This document shows positions 35,277 through 43,846 of a DNA stretch of 64,000 nucleotides, one piece after another. The translations under genes were made by a program, and so were the position numbers. Source of the DNA: Coprovicinus avistercoris (GTDB taxonomy: Bacteria; Actinomycetota; Coriobacteriia; Coriobacteriales; Atopobiaceae); assembly GCA_018714895.1 (NCBI GenBank), contig DVMQ01000014.1, forward strand, positions 1 to 64,000, written 5' to 3'. The notes below the pieces were generated by a model. That model was given only the letters and a program-made list of their open reading frames with translations. It was not told the origin of the DNA and made no database searches. The first letter of the stretch is position 1, and each line of letters opens with the position of its first letter.

Positions 35277-35304
35277 TTGCATTTACGTATTCTCGCGGTA
35301 TAGT
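35277..35304 (+). promoter_or_regulatory. Possible promoter of the structured leader at 35344
   Basis: TTGCAT (35277-35282) and TATAGT (35299-35304) are 16 bases apart, directly after the rho terminator and about 40 bases before the inverted repeat. It would produce a leader of about 170 bases before the next gene. Confidence 0.45.
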
Positions 35305-35343
35305 CAGATTAGTGACGTTTGTCGCGCCAATATACATTGACGG

Positions 35344-35434
35344 CATATGAAGATGAAACGAGCCACGCCGTTATTGAGCCATCCCGCTTATCGTAGGGAT
35401 GAGTTTGCGTATACACCTCCTTCATCTTCATATG
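35344..35434 (+). repeat. Long inverted repeat / structured RNA element
   Basis: CATATGAAGATGAA (35344-35357) and TTCATCTTCATATG (35421-35434) are perfect 14-base inverted copies 63 bases apart. Inside them CATCCC (35380-35385) and GGGATG (35396-35401) form a second hairpin. The element lies in the 5' leader of the gene at 35484. I do not recognise it as a known riboswitch, T-box or protein leader. Confidence 0.6.
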
Positions 35435-35483
35435 TCATAGCGCTCGCACATTTGTGCGGCGAAGGGGGTGCCAGGAGATGACA

Positions 35484-36638
35484 ATGAGTCGTCCATGTCC
35501 AGCTGTTTTTGCTGGTCTTGCCGGTGGGATGACGCTTGCCGTTCCCGTTTCAGTTTCTGCGGCACCGCTTTCGTTATCGAGTTCATTTGTAAATGCAGAC
35601 CCGCTTGTTCCATTCATGATGGGATGCGTGACAGGTGCAGCGATGGGTGTTGCTGCAAGCAGTTTTTATCTCTATCTGCGTTCGCGTCGCGAGCATAATG
35701 ACTTTGTAATAGATCGAGGTCAGCGCACGTCTGCTCAGGGTGGTCATTTTGCACGACCCAGCAAATCTGAAAATCAACAGCATGTACGCCAAAAGCATGT
35801 CTCTGCTCCAACACATGCCTCTTCCTCTCAAGCTGCTACAGTCCAACAGGAAACGAGCAAGCAGCATGTTGCGGCTCATTCGGCTAAAGACTATGGCGAA
35901 ATTGCAGAGAACTATGTGCGTCGTGCTGGCATAGTAGAGCGCATGGCAACCCGCGCTCGTGGCGTAGCTTCGGTGTTAAGCGATCGTCTCGAAGCAAACA
36001 TGATGGATGGGGTTCCTGTTATTGAGCGCGCGGATGGTAGTGTTGGAGATGTAGGTACGACCTGGTGGGACGCTGCAGTGCAGAACAGCGCTCCACATAA
36101 GGCTGTTTCTCAGAGCACACAGCCCTCTACGAAAGCCACCCAGGCCTCAGCATCAACTCGGGCCTCGGCATCACAAAAGAAGGTTTCAGAGCGGCTCGCA
36201 GATATAGATTTTGGAATGTTTCCCGAGCACCGTGCAGCAGAAGATCTCGATACCAATGCAGATTTGTGGCAGGTAGCATTAGACGCTCTTGATGAGCAGG
36301 CGCGTGCTCAATCACCTTTTGCATTTGAAGATATTGTCGGTGGTACTGACACGCTTGATGAGCCGGATGGTTTGGAAGCTCCGACCAGCTTTATTCCCTT
36401 CAGAACCCCTGCAGGTCATCCTGAAGTGGTAGATACCGAAACGTATGTTGACTATCTCATCAACGATGAGTTTTCGCGCAACGAATCGAGCTCCGCTCGT
36501 CGGAATGCCCGGGAATACCTGCACGTTATTGAAGGCGGTACACTCACACAAAGCCTATTTGGATCTGCGCGACGTGCACGTGGTCGCCGGGGTTCTTATC
36601 AGCCTCGTCATATGGCTGCCGTTGCCCAGCAGGCATAA
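35484..36638 (+). CDS. Uncharacterised signal-bearing membrane protein
   Basis: I do not recognise this 384-residue protein. It has an N-terminal signal-like hydrophobic segment (about residues 6-30), then a second hydrophobic segment (about 42-62, PFMMGCVTGAAMGVAAS) ending in basic residues. A long hydrophilic remainder follows, rich in Ala, Ser, Gln and His, with a short ordered-looking block near 290-330. The pattern suggests a membrane anchor with a large disordered domain. The ATG at 35484 is chosen because AGGAG ends 6 bases before it; an ATG at 35478 abuts that site. A structured leader precedes it. Confidence 0.7.
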   Translation: MSRPCPAVFAGLAGGMTLAVPVSVSAAPLSLSSSFVNADPLVPFMMGCVTGAAMGVAASSFYLYLRSRREHNDFVIDRGQRTSAQGGHFARPSKSENQQHVRQKHVSAPTHASSSQAATVQQETSKQHVAAHSAKDYGEIAENYVRRAGIVERMATRARGVASVLSDRLEANMMDGVPVIERADGSVGDVGTTWWDAAVQNSAPHKAVSQSTQPSTKATQASASTRASASQKKVSERLADIDFGMFPEHRAAEDLDTNADLWQVALDALDEQARAQSPFAFEDIVGGTDTLDEPDGLEAPTSFIPFRTPAGHPEVVDTETYVDYLINDEFSRNESSSARRNAREYLHVIEGGTLTQSLFGSARRARGRRGSYQPRHMAAVAQQA

Positions 36639-36657
36639 CCAGAGCTTAAAAAAGAGT

Positions 36658-36690
36658 GAGCAGCACTGCTCAGAAGAACTAGTGCTGCTC
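36658..36690. terminator. Hairpin between converging 35484 gene and thrB
   Basis: GAGCAGCACT (36658-36667) and AGTGCTGCTC (36681-36690) form a perfect 10-bp stem with a 13-base loop. The right arm overlaps the last codons of thrB. It has no long T run, so it may be a bidirectional transcription barrier of modest strength. Confidence 0.5.
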
Positions 36691-37572
36691 TAAACGTGCG
36701 CCAATAGAACTTGCAGATAGTACCCGAATCCAGAGGTCTTTACGTACGCTTGAAAATGCTTGCGCAACGGTGTTGGCCTTCTGTTGACCATCGGCAACGG
36801 CAATCATGGTTGAACCTGATCCGGAGATAAAGAATGCTGAGGCTCCGGAGGAAAGCGCTACTTTGCGTAGAGGCTCATAATCTGCTATGAGAAGCTTTCG
36901 ATACGGCTCGTGAAGTTTATCGTGACATGCCTTGCCGAAGAGATTTGCATCGCCAGAACAAAGTGCCTGAACAGTTGCAGCACAACGTCCCATTTGCCAC
37001 ACGGCGGTGGAGAGGGGAACTTCGCGAGGCATAACACGGCGTGCATCGGTGGTACGCACTTCATAGGGAGGGGCAACGGTAACAAAGCGGAGATTTTCCG
37101 CTACGTCTGCACGCGTTGAAATTGTCTCTCCATCAGCAACAAAGGAACTTACAATGCCGCCAAGAATTGCTGGCGCTACATTGTCTGGATGGCCTTCGAT
37201 TTGTGTGGCAATCTTTAAGGTGAGCGCTTGGTCAACCTTATCATTAACGAGCGACTGAGCTGCAACAATACCAGCAACTACGCAGGTTGAGCTCGAACCA
37301 AGTCCGCCCGAAAGCGGTATAGGAGATTCAATATCAATCCGGACGGGGAAGGGTTCAACACCCAGTGCTGCCAACGTGGTAAGAAAACTGCGCCATACCA
37401 GATTGTCTGGATTGCGAAAGCGCTCTTCGCATCCATGAATTTCGAGCTCATCTGAACGGATAAGACCAAAGGTTGCCCGAAGATCCAGCGCCATACCTAA
37501 GCAGTCGTAGCCAACACCTAGGTTTGCAGATGTTGCTGGTACCGAAACAACGGTGTATCGACGGCTACTCAT
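36679..37572 (-). CDS. thrB: Homoserine kinase
   Basis: ThrB phosphorylates homoserine for threonine synthesis. The 297-residue GHMP kinase opens VVSVPATSANLGVGYDCLGMAL. It has the ATP-binding glycine loop PLSGGLGSSSTCVVAG near residues 85-100 and a C-terminal ISGSGSTMIAVADG block. The ATG at 37572 overlaps the thrC stop in an ATGA, so translation is coupled. An in-frame TTG at 37590 is less likely. It follows thrC in one operon. Confidence 0.95.
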   Translation of the reverse strand: MSSRRYTVVSVPATSANLGVGYDCLGMALDLRATFGLIRSDELEIHGCEERFRNPDNLVWRSFLTTLAALGVEPFPVRIDIESPIPLSGGLGSSSTCVVAGIVAAQSLVNDKVDQALTLKIATQIEGHPDNVAPAILGGIVSSFVADGETISTRADVAENLRFVTVAPPYEVRTTDARRVMPREVPLSTAVWQMGRCAATVQALCSGDANLFGKACHDKLHEPYRKLLIADYEPLRKVALSSGASAFFISGSGSTMIAVADGQQKANTVAQAFSSVRKDLWIRVLSASSIGARLEQH

Positions 37573-39056
37573 GCGAGACACCTCATGCAAGCATTCTCAA
37601 CAATCTCTGACATACCAGAGACGTCACAGGAGGCATTGCGAATAACCTCTGCATCCCTCAGCTCAGAGAGCTGTCGGGGAGCTTGGGCGCCTGTAAGCTC
37701 GCTCAGACGGTCCATGCAGGTAAAACCATCAAGGCCAGTAATATCTTCTCCCAGTGCAGCAAGTACGTCAGCAGGGAACTTAAAAGGACTGGCAGTTGAG
37801 AGACAAACGCGCGCTGCCGCATCGGAAGGCTGTTGCTGAGCCAGAACATGCTTTGCGACAGCTGTGTGCGTATCGATAAGCACATGATCTTGTTCCCATG
37901 TTGTACGAATTGCTTTGCTCGTCTCTTCATCGGTTGCGTGACCATAGGAGAATGTCTCACGAATACGCTCATGCAGAGAGCGAGGAACGGTGTAGTGGCC
38001 CTCTTCAGAGAGTTGCTTCATGAGAGATGCAATGAGCTCACAATCTCCATCGGAGAGCAAATAGAGGAGACGTTCGAGGTTTGAAGATACAAGAATATCC
38101 ATCGACGGGGAGATGGTGGTGTAGAAAGGACGACGTCTGTCATACACGCCGCTTTCAATAAAGTCGCAAAGAACATCGTTTGAATTGGATGCTACAACGA
38201 GTCGGGCAACAGGAAGTCCCATGAGCTTTGCATAATAGCCAGCAAGAACATCGCCAAAGTTCCCTGTTGGCACACAGAACTCAACGCTCTCGCCCTTCTG
38301 TAAAGCTCCTGAGCGCACCAACTGTGCATAGGCATCGAAGTAATAAACCACCTGGGGAACGAGGCGGCCAATGTTGATTGAGTTTGCACTTGAAAGTGCA
38401 ATGTTGGATGTATGCAAGCGTCCAGCAAGATTTTTGTCGGCGAAGATATGTTTGACTTCGGTTTGCACGTCATCAAAATTGCCTGATACGGCACATACCT
38501 CAACGTTGCTGCCTGTCTGTGTCACCATCTGCAGACGCTGAACATCTGATACCTTGCCTTCTGGATAGAAGACGCAAATTCCAGTACCGGGAACACCTGC
38601 AAAGCCTGCCAACGCTGCCTTACCAGTATCGCCGCTCGTGGCTGTCACAATCATGATGTTTTGATCACTTTGTGCATGCGCTTTTGACATAAGGCGGGGC
38701 AGCATTTGCAGTGCGACATCTTTGAAAGCACATGTTGGACCATGATAGAGCTCAAGTAACCAATCGTTGCCCAACGGTGTTACGGGTGTGATGGCGGGTG
38801 TATCAAAACTGGATCCGTAAGCCTCTTCAACGCAAGCAGCTATTTCTTCAGACGTGTAGTCGTCAAGGAGGGTGCTCAATACGAGGCGAGAAGTTTCCAT
38901 AAATGTTTGATTGCATATAGTATTGAGGTCAAGCTGGTGTGAGGTTATGTCGTCACAAACATAAAGGCCACCATCGGGGGCAATGCCGGTAAGAATTGCT
39001 TGCTTACTTGTAACAAGTTGCTCATTTGAGCGAGTGCTGTGGTAGAAAGTATTCAA
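37569..39056 (-). CDS. thrC: Threonine synthase
   Basis: ThrC converts O-phosphohomoserine to threonine with pyridoxal phosphate. The 495-residue chain is of the longer class, with N-terminal FYHSTRSNEQLVTSKQAILTG-type opening. The cofactor lysine is in GPTCAFKDVALQMLP, and the phosphate-binding loop is ATSGDTGKAALAGF. The start is a TTG at 39056 with GGAGG about 10 bases upstream; no in-frame ATG fits nearby. It is divergent from hom, with about 110 bp between them for both promoters. Confidence 0.95.
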   Translation of the reverse strand: MNTFYHSTRSNEQLVTSKQAILTGIAPDGGLYVCDDITSHQLDLNTICNQTFMETSRLVLSTLLDDYTSEEIAACVEEAYGSSFDTPAITPVTPLGNDWLLELYHGPTCAFKDVALQMLPRLMSKAHAQSDQNIMIVTATSGDTGKAALAGFAGVPGTGICVFYPEGKVSDVQRLQMVTQTGSNVEVCAVSGNFDDVQTEVKHIFADKNLAGRLHTSNIALSSANSINIGRLVPQVVYYFDAYAQLVRSGALQKGESVEFCVPTGNFGDVLAGYYAKLMGLPVARLVVASNSNDVLCDFIESGVYDRRRPFYTTISPSMDILVSSNLERLLYLLSDGDCELIASLMKQLSEEGHYTVPRSLHERIRETFSYGHATDEETSKAIRTTWEQDHVLIDTHTAVAKHVLAQQQPSDAAARVCLSTASPFKFPADVLAALGEDITGLDGFTCMDRLSELTGAQAPRQLSELRDAEVIRNASCDVSGMSEIVENACMRCLA

Positions 39057-39165
39057 CTTCGCCGTCCCTCCGACGTGACTGATTATTGTTATTTATGATG
39101 ACATGATACAGGTGCACGAGACGAGAGGCGGCTCGCCCTGCCATTTCTAACGATTGGACAGATTC

Positions 39166-40305
39166 ATGAAGATTGCCATCCTCGGCCACGGAACAGTTGG
39201 ACGTGGCGTCGATGAAATAATCGCCGATTGCATCCCCTCCCTTGAGGTTGCACGTATCCTTGAGCTTCCGGATCGCTGTACTGACGAGCGTATGACTTCT
39301 GATTTTGATGATATTGCTCAGGATCCCTCCATTGAAGCTGTCGTTGAGTGCATGGGCGGTATAGAGCCAGCTCACACGTATATTGTTGCTGCACTGCGTG
39401 CTGGTAAGCATGTTATTACCTCAAATAAGGCAGTTGTAGCAGAGTATTTAACAGAGTTTGCACATGAGGCGGATGTTGCCGGTGTTGGCCTGTTTGTTGA
39501 AGCAACATGTGGCGGTGGTATTCCCTGGATTGCAAGCATCGAAAAAGTTCGTCGTATTGACGAGGTGTCATCTTTCTCGGGCATTCTCAACGGCACAACG
39601 AACTACATTATCGATGAGATGGCGCGCAAGGGCCTCGACTTTGACGTTGTATTAGCTCGAGCTCAGGAGCTGGGCTATGCCGAGGCAGATCCTTCTGCTG
39701 ACATTGATGGAATTGACGTCCGTAATAAGACCATCATTACTGCTGCTGTAGCCTTTGGCGTTGCATGCACAACTGAGTTCCCGGTAACTGGCATGCGCAC
39801 GCTTACTAAGGCCGATATGGATATGCTGCATGCGCACGGCATGTCGGTAAAGGTGCTCGGTAGGGGTGTATGTAAAGATCAGCGCTATGCTGTTGCTGTA
39901 GAGCCCGTGGCATTGCCTGAGCGCTCTTTGGAAGCCTGTGTGCCAGCAAACAACAATATTGCCTCAGTTACAGGTGCCACCATCGGTGAGCTTAAGTTTT
40001 ATGGTCAGGGTGCAGGAAGTCTTCCGACGGGCAACGCAATGGTTCAGGACTTGCTTGATTGCCAAAATGGCGTGCGTCCCACCTACGATATGAGTGCCGA
40101 GCTGTCGTATGACCCAACGCTGCTTGTCTCTGATTATTTGCTGCGTACAACTGCAGAAGTTCCTGCAGAGGCCGAGGCATTTGATGAAGGTGTCTGGCGT
40201 ATGCATAAGCTCACCGCCACGGAGGCACGTGAGCTATTTGAGCGTATCTGCAAGGACGATCCCACGTCGTTTATGGCTGCCATTGCTGAAGGGGCAGAGG
40301 ACTAA
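39166..40305 (+). CDS. hom: Homoserine dehydrogenase lacking the usual C-terminal ACT domain
   Basis: Hom reduces aspartate semialdehyde to homoserine. The 379-residue chain has the nucleotide-binding GHGTVGRGV at the start, the catalytic-domain signature SNKAVVAEY and GILNGTTNYI, and the GAGSLPTGNAMVQDLL block at about 283-300. The normal chain in many Gram-positive bacteria is about 430 residues, with a C-terminal ACT domain for threonine feedback. Here only a 75-residue tail follows, with no clear ACT pattern. The ATG at 39166 is preferred to TTG 39154, although the ribosome-binding site is weak. It is followed at 3 bp by lysC. Confidence 0.93.
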   Translation: MKIAILGHGTVGRGVDEIIADCIPSLEVARILELPDRCTDERMTSDFDDIAQDPSIEAVVECMGGIEPAHTYIVAALRAGKHVITSNKAVVAEYLTEFAHEADVAGVGLFVEATCGGGIPWIASIEKVRRIDEVSSFSGILNGTTNYIIDEMARKGLDFDVVLARAQELGYAEADPSADIDGIDVRNKTIITAAVAFGVACTTEFPVTGMRTLTKADMDMLHAHGMSVKVLGRGVCKDQRYAVAVEPVALPERSLEACVPANNNIASVTGATIGELKFYGQGAGSLPTGNAMVQDLLDCQNGVRPTYDMSAELSYDPTLLVSDYLLRTTAEVPAEAEAFDEGVWRMHKLTATEARELFERICKDDPTSFMAAIAEGAED

Positions 40306-40308
40306 TAC

Positions 40309-41640
40309 ATGATAAAAGTTGCAAAATTCGGTGGTTCCAGCGTTGCGGATGCTGGGCAGTTCCGCAAGGTAAAAGAAATAGTTCAAGCTGATCGTGACCG
40401 TCGTTTTGTGGTGGTTTCGGCTTCTGGTAAGCGCTTTTCCGGTGATAATAAAATTACCGATCTGTTGCTGCTGGTAAATGCACATATTGCGTATCACGTG
40501 GATTGCTCTGCTCTGCTGAGTGATATCGAACAGCGTTTTGTGGATATTGCAGAAGAGTTGAACTTAAAGTATCCCATTGCGGCTAAGTTCGAAGAGTTCT
40601 CGAGCGTTATTAAGAGTCTCTCTCCTGAATATATTGTTTCGCGAGGAGAATGGTTCACCGGCCAGCTTATGGCTGAGTATCTCGGCCTTCCTTTCTTAGA
40701 TGCCGCTGATGTTATGGTGTTCCATCATGATGGAACCATTGATATGGCGCGTACCGCTACGCGTGTAAATGATGCAGTGGCACGTTTGGGTTCGTTTGTA
40801 CTCCCAGGGTTTTATGGTGCGACGGTGGATGGCACCATAAAGCTTTTCCAGCGCGGCGGTGGCGATATTACCGGAGCTATTCTTGCCAGGTGCCTTGAGG
40901 CGGGAGTCTATGAGAACTGGACCGATGTTTCTGGCTTTTTGGCAGCAGATCCGCACATTGTAGAGAATCCTCGTTCAATTCATCGTATTACCTTCGATGA
41001 GATGCGCGAGCTCTCGTATATGGGCGCTTCGGTGCTCCAGGAAGAGGCTATCTTCCCTGTGCGCGAGGCAAATATCCCAATTCAGATTAAGAATACGAAT
41101 CGTCCGGACAAGCAGGGTACGTTCATTCGTGAAAAAGCTGCAGATCGTGAGTTAGAGCACCTGATTACAGGTATTGCTGGCAAGCGAGATTTTCTTGCCA
41201 TTCATATTCGCAAGGCCCATACCTCTGCTGAAGTTGGTTATGTTCGTCGCGTTCTGGCAGTGTTTGAACGCTACGGCGTATCGGTTGAGCATGTGCCAAG
41301 TGGAGTTGACGCTCTTGCGGTAGTGGTTAATGGTGCCGATGTACGCGATACGGTTTATTCGATCGTTGGTGAGCTGCAACAAGAGATTAAGCCAGACTCT
41401 ATTAATGTGGTAGAAGGCTTGGCGCTCATCTCAGTGGTCGGCAGAAATATGAGTCGCCGTGCTGGTACTTCTGGCCGCATCTTTGGTGCCCTTGGTGAGG
41501 CTGGTGTAAACATTCGTATGATCACGCAGTCGCCTCAGGAAATCTCAATTATTCTCGGTGTGGATAATAAAGATTTCGATCGAGCTATCCGCGTCATTTA
41601 TGACAAATTTGCTGATGAGATGGTAAGTACCATTGAATAA
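40309..41640 (+). CDS. lysC: Aspartate kinase
   Basis: LysC phosphorylates aspartate, the first step towards lysine, threonine and methionine. The 443-residue protein starts VAKFGGSSVADAGQFRKV. It has SRGEWFTGQLMAEYLG and a GGGDITGAILA nucleotide-binding block. Two ACT domains follow in about the last 145 residues (HIRKAHTSAEVGYVRR and ISVVGRNMSRRAGTSGRIF), which normally bind lysine or threonine as feedback inhibitors. It starts 3 bp after hom in a hom-lysC-asd operon. Confidence 0.96.
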   Translation: MIKVAKFGGSSVADAGQFRKVKEIVQADRDRRFVVVSASGKRFSGDNKITDLLLLVNAHIAYHVDCSALLSDIEQRFVDIAEELNLKYPIAAKFEEFSSVIKSLSPEYIVSRGEWFTGQLMAEYLGLPFLDAADVMVFHHDGTIDMARTATRVNDAVARLGSFVLPGFYGATVDGTIKLFQRGGGDITGAILARCLEAGVYENWTDVSGFLAADPHIVENPRSIHRITFDEMRELSYMGASVLQEEAIFPVREANIPIQIKNTNRPDKQGTFIREKAADRELEHLITGIAGKRDFLAIHIRKAHTSAEVGYVRRVLAVFERYGVSVEHVPSGVDALAVVVNGADVRDTVYSIVGELQQEIKPDSINVVEGLALISVVGRNMSRRAGTSGRIFGALGEAGVNIRMITQSPQEISIILGVDNKDFDRAIRVIYDKFADEMVSTIE

Positions 41641-41698
41641 GTAGCGTCGATGAGATGTTTTGCTCTGCGTGCGTAGTGCACCGTTCAAGGAGGGACGT

Positions 41699-42712
41699 AT
41701 GTCCGATAAAGTTGTTGCCATCCTAGGAGCTACGGGTGTTGTCGGCGCCCAAATGCTGCAATGTCTTGAAGAGCGTGATTTTCCTGTCAAAGAGCTTTTG
41801 CCGCTTGCTAGTGCGCGTTCTGCAGGAAAAACCATACAATTCCGCGGAGAAGCAATCACGGTACGGGAGGCAACTCCTGAGGCTTTTGAGGGCGTAGATA
41901 TTGTGTTGGGTGCTGCGGGCGATGCACAGGCTCGCGAGCTGCTGCCACAGGCTGCTACCCGCGGTGCGGTGTGTGTTGATAATAGCCATGCATTCCGATT
42001 GGAAAACGATGTTCCGCTGGTTATTCCTGAGATAAACGCCCAAGATATTGCAAATCATCCTCGTAATATTATTGCCAATCCTAATTGCGCCACGATTATT
42101 GGATTGGTTCCGGTTTGGCCGCTTCATAAGGCCGCTGGTCTTAGGCGCATGATTGTTTCAACGTATCAAGCTGCTTCAGGGGCAGGTTTAGCCGGTCTCA
42201 ACGAGCTTGAGCGTGAGAGCCGTGTTTTGGCAGAGGGTAAGGAAATAGGTTCGACCGATCCTTTTGCATACCAGCTTGCATATAACCTCATTCCACAGAT
42301 TGGTGGCTTTGGTGAGGAGAGCTATACCTCTGAAGAGCTTAAGATGCAGAATGAGGGTCGCAAGATTATGCACCTCCCTGATATGAGGGTGAGCTGCACC
42401 TGTGTACGCGTACCAGTTATGCGTTCTCATTCCGAATCAATTACGGTGGAGTTTGAGCGACCTTTGTCGCCGGACGAAGCACGCGAAATTTTGTCAGAGG
42501 CTCCAGGAGTTCGCGTTGTCGATGATCCAGCAAACCTTGGTTACCCCATGCCGCTGGATACCTCAGACCAGGATCTGATTTACGTTGGACGTATTCGTCG
42601 GGATCTTTCTGCTCCTGAGGGCGTGAGCGCGCTTACATTCTGGTGCTGTGGAGATCAAATCCGTAAGGGCGCCGCTACCAATGCTGTTCAGATTGCAGAG
42701 TATCTTGTCTAA
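41699..42712 (+). CDS. asd: Aspartate-semialdehyde dehydrogenase
   Basis: Asd reduces aspartyl phosphate to the semialdehyde that feeds Hom and lysine synthesis. The 337-residue chain opens VVAILGATGVVGAQML with the NADP loop. The catalytic Cys lies in ANPNCATII near residue 129, and the later RVPVMRSHSESITVEF block has the active-site His. The ATG at 41699 follows AAGGAGGG. It lies 58 bp after lysC and completes the shared aspartate pathway encoded here. Confidence 0.96.
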   Translation: MSDKVVAILGATGVVGAQMLQCLEERDFPVKELLPLASARSAGKTIQFRGEAITVREATPEAFEGVDIVLGAAGDAQARELLPQAATRGAVCVDNSHAFRLENDVPLVIPEINAQDIANHPRNIIANPNCATIIGLVPVWPLHKAAGLRRMIVSTYQAASGAGLAGLNELERESRVLAEGKEIGSTDPFAYQLAYNLIPQIGGFGEESYTSEELKMQNEGRKIMHLPDMRVSCTCVRVPVMRSHSESITVEFERPLSPDEAREILSEAPGVRVVDDPANLGYPMPLDTSDQDLIYVGRIRRDLSAPEGVSALTFWCCGDQIRKGAATNAVQIAEYLV

Positions 42713-42785
42713 CGGTTGTTAAACACTGGTTTTGTCGTATGTACCAGGTGCTTTTCATTTTGTGAGCAAAATTTTAATTTTTTGC

Positions 42786-42814
42786 TTGCATTCTGAGGCG
42801 GTGTGCGCAATAAT
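42786..42814 (+). promoter_or_regulatory. Promoter of the tRNA-His/tRNA-Lys pair
   Basis: TTGCAT (42786-42791) and AATAAT (42809-42814) are separated by 17 bases, about 28 bases before tRNA-His. The AT-rich stretch just upstream (ATTTTAATTTTTTG) resembles an UP element. Confidence 0.55.
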
Positions 42815-42841
42815 AGTCGAGCTGCTTTTGAGGTGGCAAAT

Positions 42842-42918
42842 GGTGGGTGTAGCTCAGTTGGCAGAGCGACGGACTGTGGCTCCGTAGGTCCAGGGTTCGA
42901 GCCCCTGTACCCACCCCA
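42842..42918 (+). tRNA. tRNA-His (anticodon GTG)
   Basis: A full cloverleaf with acceptor GTGGGTG/TACCCAC, an extra G at position -1 (42842) opposite a C discriminator as required for tRNA-His, an anticodon loop CTGTGGC giving GTG, and an encoded CCA at 42916-42918. Confidence 0.96.
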
Positions 42919-42932
42919 TCTAAATTGAATAT

Positions 42933-43008
42933 GGGTCGTTAGCTCAGTTGGTAGAGCAGGGGACTCTTAATCCCAAGGTCCAGGGTTCGAACCCCTGACG
43001 GCCCACCA
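42933..43008 (+). tRNA. tRNA-Lys (anticodon CTT)
   Basis: Acceptor GGGTCGT pairs with ACGGCCC, the D arm is GCTC/GAGC, the anticodon loop CTCTTAA gives CTT, and the T arm is CAGGG-TTCGAAC-CCCTG. CCA is encoded at 43006-43008. The top anticodon-stem pair is mismatched (G27/A43). It lies 14 bp after tRNA-His and shares its transcript. Confidence 0.95.
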
Positions 43009-43016
43009 GAACTTAC

Positions 43017-43053
43017 CAGGTCAGAGGGTGTATTTCCTCTGACCTGTTTTTTG
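43017..43053 (+). terminator. Rho-independent terminator after the tRNA pair
   Basis: CAGGTCAGAGG (43017-43027) pairs perfectly with CCTCTGACCTG (43036-43046) and is followed by six T residues. Confidence 0.95.
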
Positions 43054-43131
43054 TTGTGAAACAACGTTAAACAATCTCTGGGATATCCAGGTTGAAGCAA
43101 AGGCAATTAAACCTAATAGGAGAGAAGCGCT

Positions 43132-43635
43132 ATGGCAACTCCAGAGTTTATCCTGCGACTTCGCGAGAAGATTGGTCACGATCCATTATGGCTTATCGGT
43201 ATAACTGCCTATGTTGAGAATGATGAAGGCAAGCTCTTGCTGGGTCAGCGTGCCGATACAGGTGAGTGGGCCCTTGTCTATGGTATTAGCGAGCCTGGTG
43301 AGGAACCGGCAGTCACAGTAATACGCGAGGTTTCAGAAGAGACAGGCGTGGATGTGGTGCCCACTGACCTTGTGCGTGTACGGGCACAGCGTGAGCTAAC
43401 TGTCTATGCCAATGGCGATAAGACTCAGTATCTAGATCTGATGTTTGCATGTCGGCTTGCTGAGGGCGGGCACTCTGAGCCTTATGTTGCTGACGATGAG
43501 AGTCTAGCTGTGGGGTGGTTCTCACCAGATGATCTGCCAGAACCGCTATCCGCCTCAACGCGTGAACGGTTTGCTGCCCTTGCCGCATGGCGTGCTGCCG
43601 GGGCAAGTCGTACGCTCTTTTCGCTAGGTGAGTAG
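43132..43635 (+). CDS. Nudix hydrolase
   Basis: A 167-residue Nudix protein that hydrolyses a nucleoside-diphosphate-linked substrate. The Nudix box is complete: G-x5-E-x7-REVSEETGV at about residues 49-72 (GISEPGE...REVSEETGV). The substrate is not evident. The N-terminal segment FILRLREKIGHDPLWLIG is common in ADP-ribose-pyrophosphatase-like family members of Actinobacteria. The ATG at 43132 follows AATAGGAGAG. It is the last housekeeping gene before the defence locus. Confidence 0.92.
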   Translation: MATPEFILRLREKIGHDPLWLIGITAYVENDEGKLLLGQRADTGEWALVYGISEPGEEPAVTVIREVSEETGVDVVPTDLVRVRAQRELTVYANGDKTQYLDLMFACRLAEGGHSEPYVADDESLAVGWFSPDDLPEPLSASTRERFAALAAWRAAGASRTLFSLGE

Positions 43636-43755
43636 AACTAGTTTCCATTGATGTGTTGAAGTATGTTTTATTGACATCACTCAAAAGTCGCATTTTGTTA
43701 TGCTTTTGTTTGATTTCATGAAATTGAGGGACGGAAAGATATGTCCATAGTTCAG

Positions 43756-43792
43756 AAAAAAAGTTGGGGGGGGGTCTCCGTGTAGGGGTCTC
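43756..43792 (+). repeat. A7/G9 homopolymer tract and GGGGTCTC direct repeat before the helicase gene
   Basis: A run of seven A (43756-43762) is followed by nine G (43766-43774). GGGGTCTC then occurs twice (43771-43778 and 43785-43792). It lies 73-91 bases before the helicase start. Long G runs are prone to slippage. Confidence 0.7.
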
Positions 43793-43846
43793 TCGTTACT
43801 CTTTTCGTCCCGAGAATCATCATCTCTTCTTGAGGCGGCGTTCTAG

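Noticed and set aside
35340..35440. T-box or known riboswitch
   Set aside because: There is no T-box sequence (AGGGTGGNACC) and no aptamer core I recognise, and the downstream gene is not an amino acid gene.
42842..43053. tRNA pair as the insertion point of the defence locus
   Set aside because: The tRNA genes are intact and followed by their own terminator and a Nudix gene. No integrase, transposase or terminal repeats were seen around 43.7-53.5 kb, so a mobile element boundary cannot be supported.
43671..43704. Promoter TTGACA at 43671 for the helicase gene
   Set aside because: A good -35 match is present, but the best -10 candidate (TATGCT) lies 22 bases away, which is too far for a standard promoter.
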